Below are positions 3,309 through 5,206 of a stretch of DNA of 5,206 nucleotides, in pieces. The translations under genes and the position numbers were made by a program. The stretch is from Crocinitomicaceae bacterium (GTDB lineage Bacteria > Bacteroidota > Bacteroidia > Flavobacteriales_D > Crocinitomicaceae): assembly GCA_015662935.1 (NCBI GenBank), contig DQTF01000048.1, positions 1 through 5,206 of the forward strand, given 5' to 3'. The first letter of the stretch is position 1; every line of letters starts with the position of its first letter. The notes beneath the pieces were generated by a model. The model made no database searches. It saw only the letters and a list, made by a program, of their open reading frames with translations, and was not told the origin of the DNA.

Positions 3309-5206
3309 ATGAAAACAATCATATATATATTCCTATTCGTATCTTTTTGCTCTTTTAGTCAATCTATTCACAAAAGCATTTATTTCATTGAAAATGTTGG
3401 CCAAATTACAGACCAATTTAATCGTCAAAACGAAGATGTATTATTCCTTTTTTCTGATTCTAAAGGAATGAACACTCACCTTAGAGGAAATGGTTTTAGT
3501 TATGAATTTTATACTAAAAAAAATAATTCGTTAAAAATCAACAGAGTTGATATCGACTTTTTAAACTGTAACAAGAACATAGAAATAAGAGCCGAAAAAC
3601 AACATCAATCTTTTACAAATTATTACAAAGTTGGCGCTGAAAATCAAAATTTTTCACGCGTAAAAAGCTTTGAAGTGATAAAATATATTAATGTTTATGA
3701 CTTTATTGATTTTGAATTCAAGTTAATCCAAAACGATTCACAAATAAAATACGATATCGTTCTTCATCCTGGAGCAGATATTAATGACATCAAACTAGCA
3801 TACAAAGGATATAATAAGTTTAAACTTTCTGATAAAAATCGCATTCAAATGGAACTCGACTTCAGAAATATTACTGAAGAAATTCCGTTAAGTTATTATA
3901 AGGAGAATAAAACAAAAGAATACATTCATTTTGTTCAATTGGAAACTGATAAACATCAAACGACTATTGGCTTTGGGTTTAATGGTAAAACTGAATTAAA
4001 AAACACATTAATTATAGACCCTGTACCAAATTATGTTTGGGGGAAATACATTGGTGATTCTCTTTCGACACAAACCAACGGTGTGATAACCGACCGTTTT
4101 GGCTATGTTTATATTTGTGGAAGTACACAATCTTATACAAATATTGCGACTTCAGGTGCATATCAGACAACACTCAGTGATTCAATAAGTGATGCTTATG
4201 TTTCAAAATATCATAAATCAGGAGCATTGATGTGGAGCACTTATTTTGGTGGTGATTCAAGTGATGTAGCCAATGACGTTTATGTAGACACGTCTTTCAA
4301 TATTCTTTTAACTGGAGCTACAAAATCTTATGTTGGAATATCTGATAGCTTAAGTCATCAAGATTCTATCGGAGGTAACACGGATGCTTTTCTTGCTCGT
4401 TTTGATGAAAACGGAGCTTTAATTTGGGCAACATACTTCGGCGGGGACAGTATTGATATAGGTAAAAAACTGTCAGTAGACTTTTACGAAAACATATACT
4501 TATGTGGAAATACAAACTCAACTACAAACATAGCTTCTGACAGTGCCTTTCAAGATAGTTTAAATGGAGGTATTGATGGATTTATTGCCAAATTTAACTC
4601 TTCTGGCAATCTTATTTGGTCATCTTATATTGGAGGTGGAAATAAAGACTTAGCTACCGGAATTTCGTATGGAGACACAGCCATTTTTATTTCTGGACAA
4701 ACGTATTCTAATGATTTCCCAACACAGAGTTATACATTAATGGACAGTTTATATGGAGAATCAGATGGTTTCATTGCTAAAATTGATAATGATGGAAATT
4801 TAATTTGGTCAACCTACTTTGGAGGAGAAAATGATGATAACATTAAAAATGTAAAGGCAATCAATAATAACATCTATTTCATTGGCTCAACAAATTCTTC
4901 CGCTAATATTGCAACAATTCTGGGAGCCTTTACCATTAAAAATGATTCAACTGATGCATTTATTGGTAAAATAGACAACAATGACAGCCTTGTTTGGTGT
5001 ACTTATTTTGGCGGAGACAGTCTTGACTTAGGCGTTGATTTATTCTTCGAGCTTGACTCAAGCATCATTGCGGTTGGTACAACAAAATCTAGTTTCATAA
5101 CAGGTCTTGACTCAAATAGCTATCAAGACAATAACAATGGAGGGTTTGACACATATCTTAGTAAATTCTCCCCAGAAGGCACACATGTTTGGTCTAGTTT
5201 CTTCGG
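3309..5206 (+). CDS. Secreted SBBP-repeat beta-propeller protein, 5' part
   Basis: The frame is open from ATG 3309 to the right edge: 632 codons plus 2 nt, with no stop. Residues 1-18 are a Sec signal peptide (MKTIIYIFLF core, ending SFSQ). Residues about 24-240 form the N-terminal domain that usually precedes SBBP repeats (opening with F-I-E-N-V-G-Q; I believe it is catalogued as DUF7948). Then comes a regular propeller. Conserved Trp at 244, 309, 373, 437, 500, 563 and 628 are 63-65 residues apart. Each unit has D-[AGT]-[FY]-[ILV]-x-[KR] (295, 359, 423, 486, 549, 614), G-x-L-[IM]-W-[SA]-T-Y-F-G-G-D in its better copies, and a strand of the type YICGST (268, 333, 397, 460, 523, 587). Such proteins are extracellular, and in Bacteroidota they often end in a type IX secretion sorting domain, which would lie beyond this window. 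Binding partner and role are unknown. Confidence 0.88.
   Translation, partial: MKTIIYIFLFVSFCSFSQSIHKSIYFIENVGQITDQFNRQNEDVLFLFSDSKGMNTHLRGNGFSYEFYTKKNNSLKINRVDIDFLNCNKNIEIRAEKQHQSFTNYYKVGAENQNFSRVKSFEVIKYINVYDFIDFEFKLIQNDSQIKYDIVLHPGADINDIKLAYKGYNKFKLSDKNRIQMELDFRNITEEIPLSYYKENKTKEYIHFVQLETDKHQTTIGFGFNGKTELKNTLIIDPVPNYVWGKYIGDSLSTQTNGVITDRFGYVYICGSTQSYTNIATSGAYQTTLSDSISDAYVSKYHKSGALMWSTYFGGDSSDVANDVYVDTSFNILLTGATKSYVGISDSLSHQDSIGGNTDAFLARFDENGALIWATYFGGDSIDIGKKLSVDFYENIYLCGNTNSTTNIASDSAFQDSLNGGIDGFIAKFNSSGNLIWSSYIGGGNKDLATGISYGDTAIFISGQTYSNDFPTQSYTLMDSLYGESDGFIAKIDNDGNLIWSTYFGGENDDNIKNVKAINNNIYFIGSTNSSANIATILGAFTIKNDSTDAFIGKIDNNDSLVWCTYFGGDSLDLGVDLFFELDSSIIAVGTTKSSFITGLDSNSYQDNNNGGFDTYLSKFSPEGTHVWSSFF
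4040..5206 (+). repeat. Six-plus tandem SBBP repeats of about 64 codons
   Basis: Within the propeller gene a coding repeat of about 192 nt recurs, aligned on the Trp-x-x-Tyr/Phe-[IF]-Gly motif. Six full intervals and the start of another are visible. The DNA copies have diverged, but the spacing is nearly constant (63-65 codons), which indicates one structural blade per unit and old duplications kept by selection. The array continues past the right edge, so the blade count is a minimum. Confidence 0.85.

Noticed and set aside
4040..5206. Regular repeats considered as a CRISPR array or satellite
   Set aside because: The period is about 192 nt, the frame stays open, and conservation is at the protein level, so these are SBBP blades.

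Overview
The window looks like a chromosomal segment of a low-GC Bacteroidota bacterium, probably of the order Flavobacteriales. The evidence is A-rich leaders without Shine-Dalgarno sequences, promoter boxes of the TAnnTTTG type, a short lipoprotein with a Bacteroidota-style lipobox, and a large secreted SBBP beta-propeller protein of the kind this group exports. I cannot assign a genus.

Left part (1-2221, all + strand): the 3' end of a gene resembling ExbD, a gap of about 120 bp holding repeat-like sequence, a TonB-family energy transducer, and folC (dihydrofolate/folylpolyglutamate synthase). The first two would form part of an inner-membrane machine that uses proton-motive force to drive outer-membrane transport. 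folC is a housekeeping folate gene packed directly against the tonB stop codon. It has no ATG start. Its best alignment to family N-termini, recalled from memory, extends upstream to an ATT that overlaps that stop.

Middle (2222-2646): a minus-strand tRNA-Val(UAC) unit with a recognisable promoter, a hairpin in its leader, the tRNA, and a strong intrinsic terminator starting 1 nt after the tRNA 3' end. Divergent from it, a plus-strand promoter overlaps a 7+7 bp inverted repeat and drives a small lipoprotein.

Right part (2647-5206, + strand): a 148-aa lipoprotein of unknown function, an AT-rich intergenic stretch of 215 bp, and the first 632 codons of a secreted protein with an SBBP-type N-terminal domain followed by six regular repeats of about 64 residues. 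That gene runs off the right edge.

I found no CRISPR array, transposase, phage gene or defence cassette. The window is mostly ordinary. The points most worth checking are the folC start, the operator-like palindrome before the lipoprotein, the compact tRNA unit, and the repeat-like insertion between exbD and tonB.
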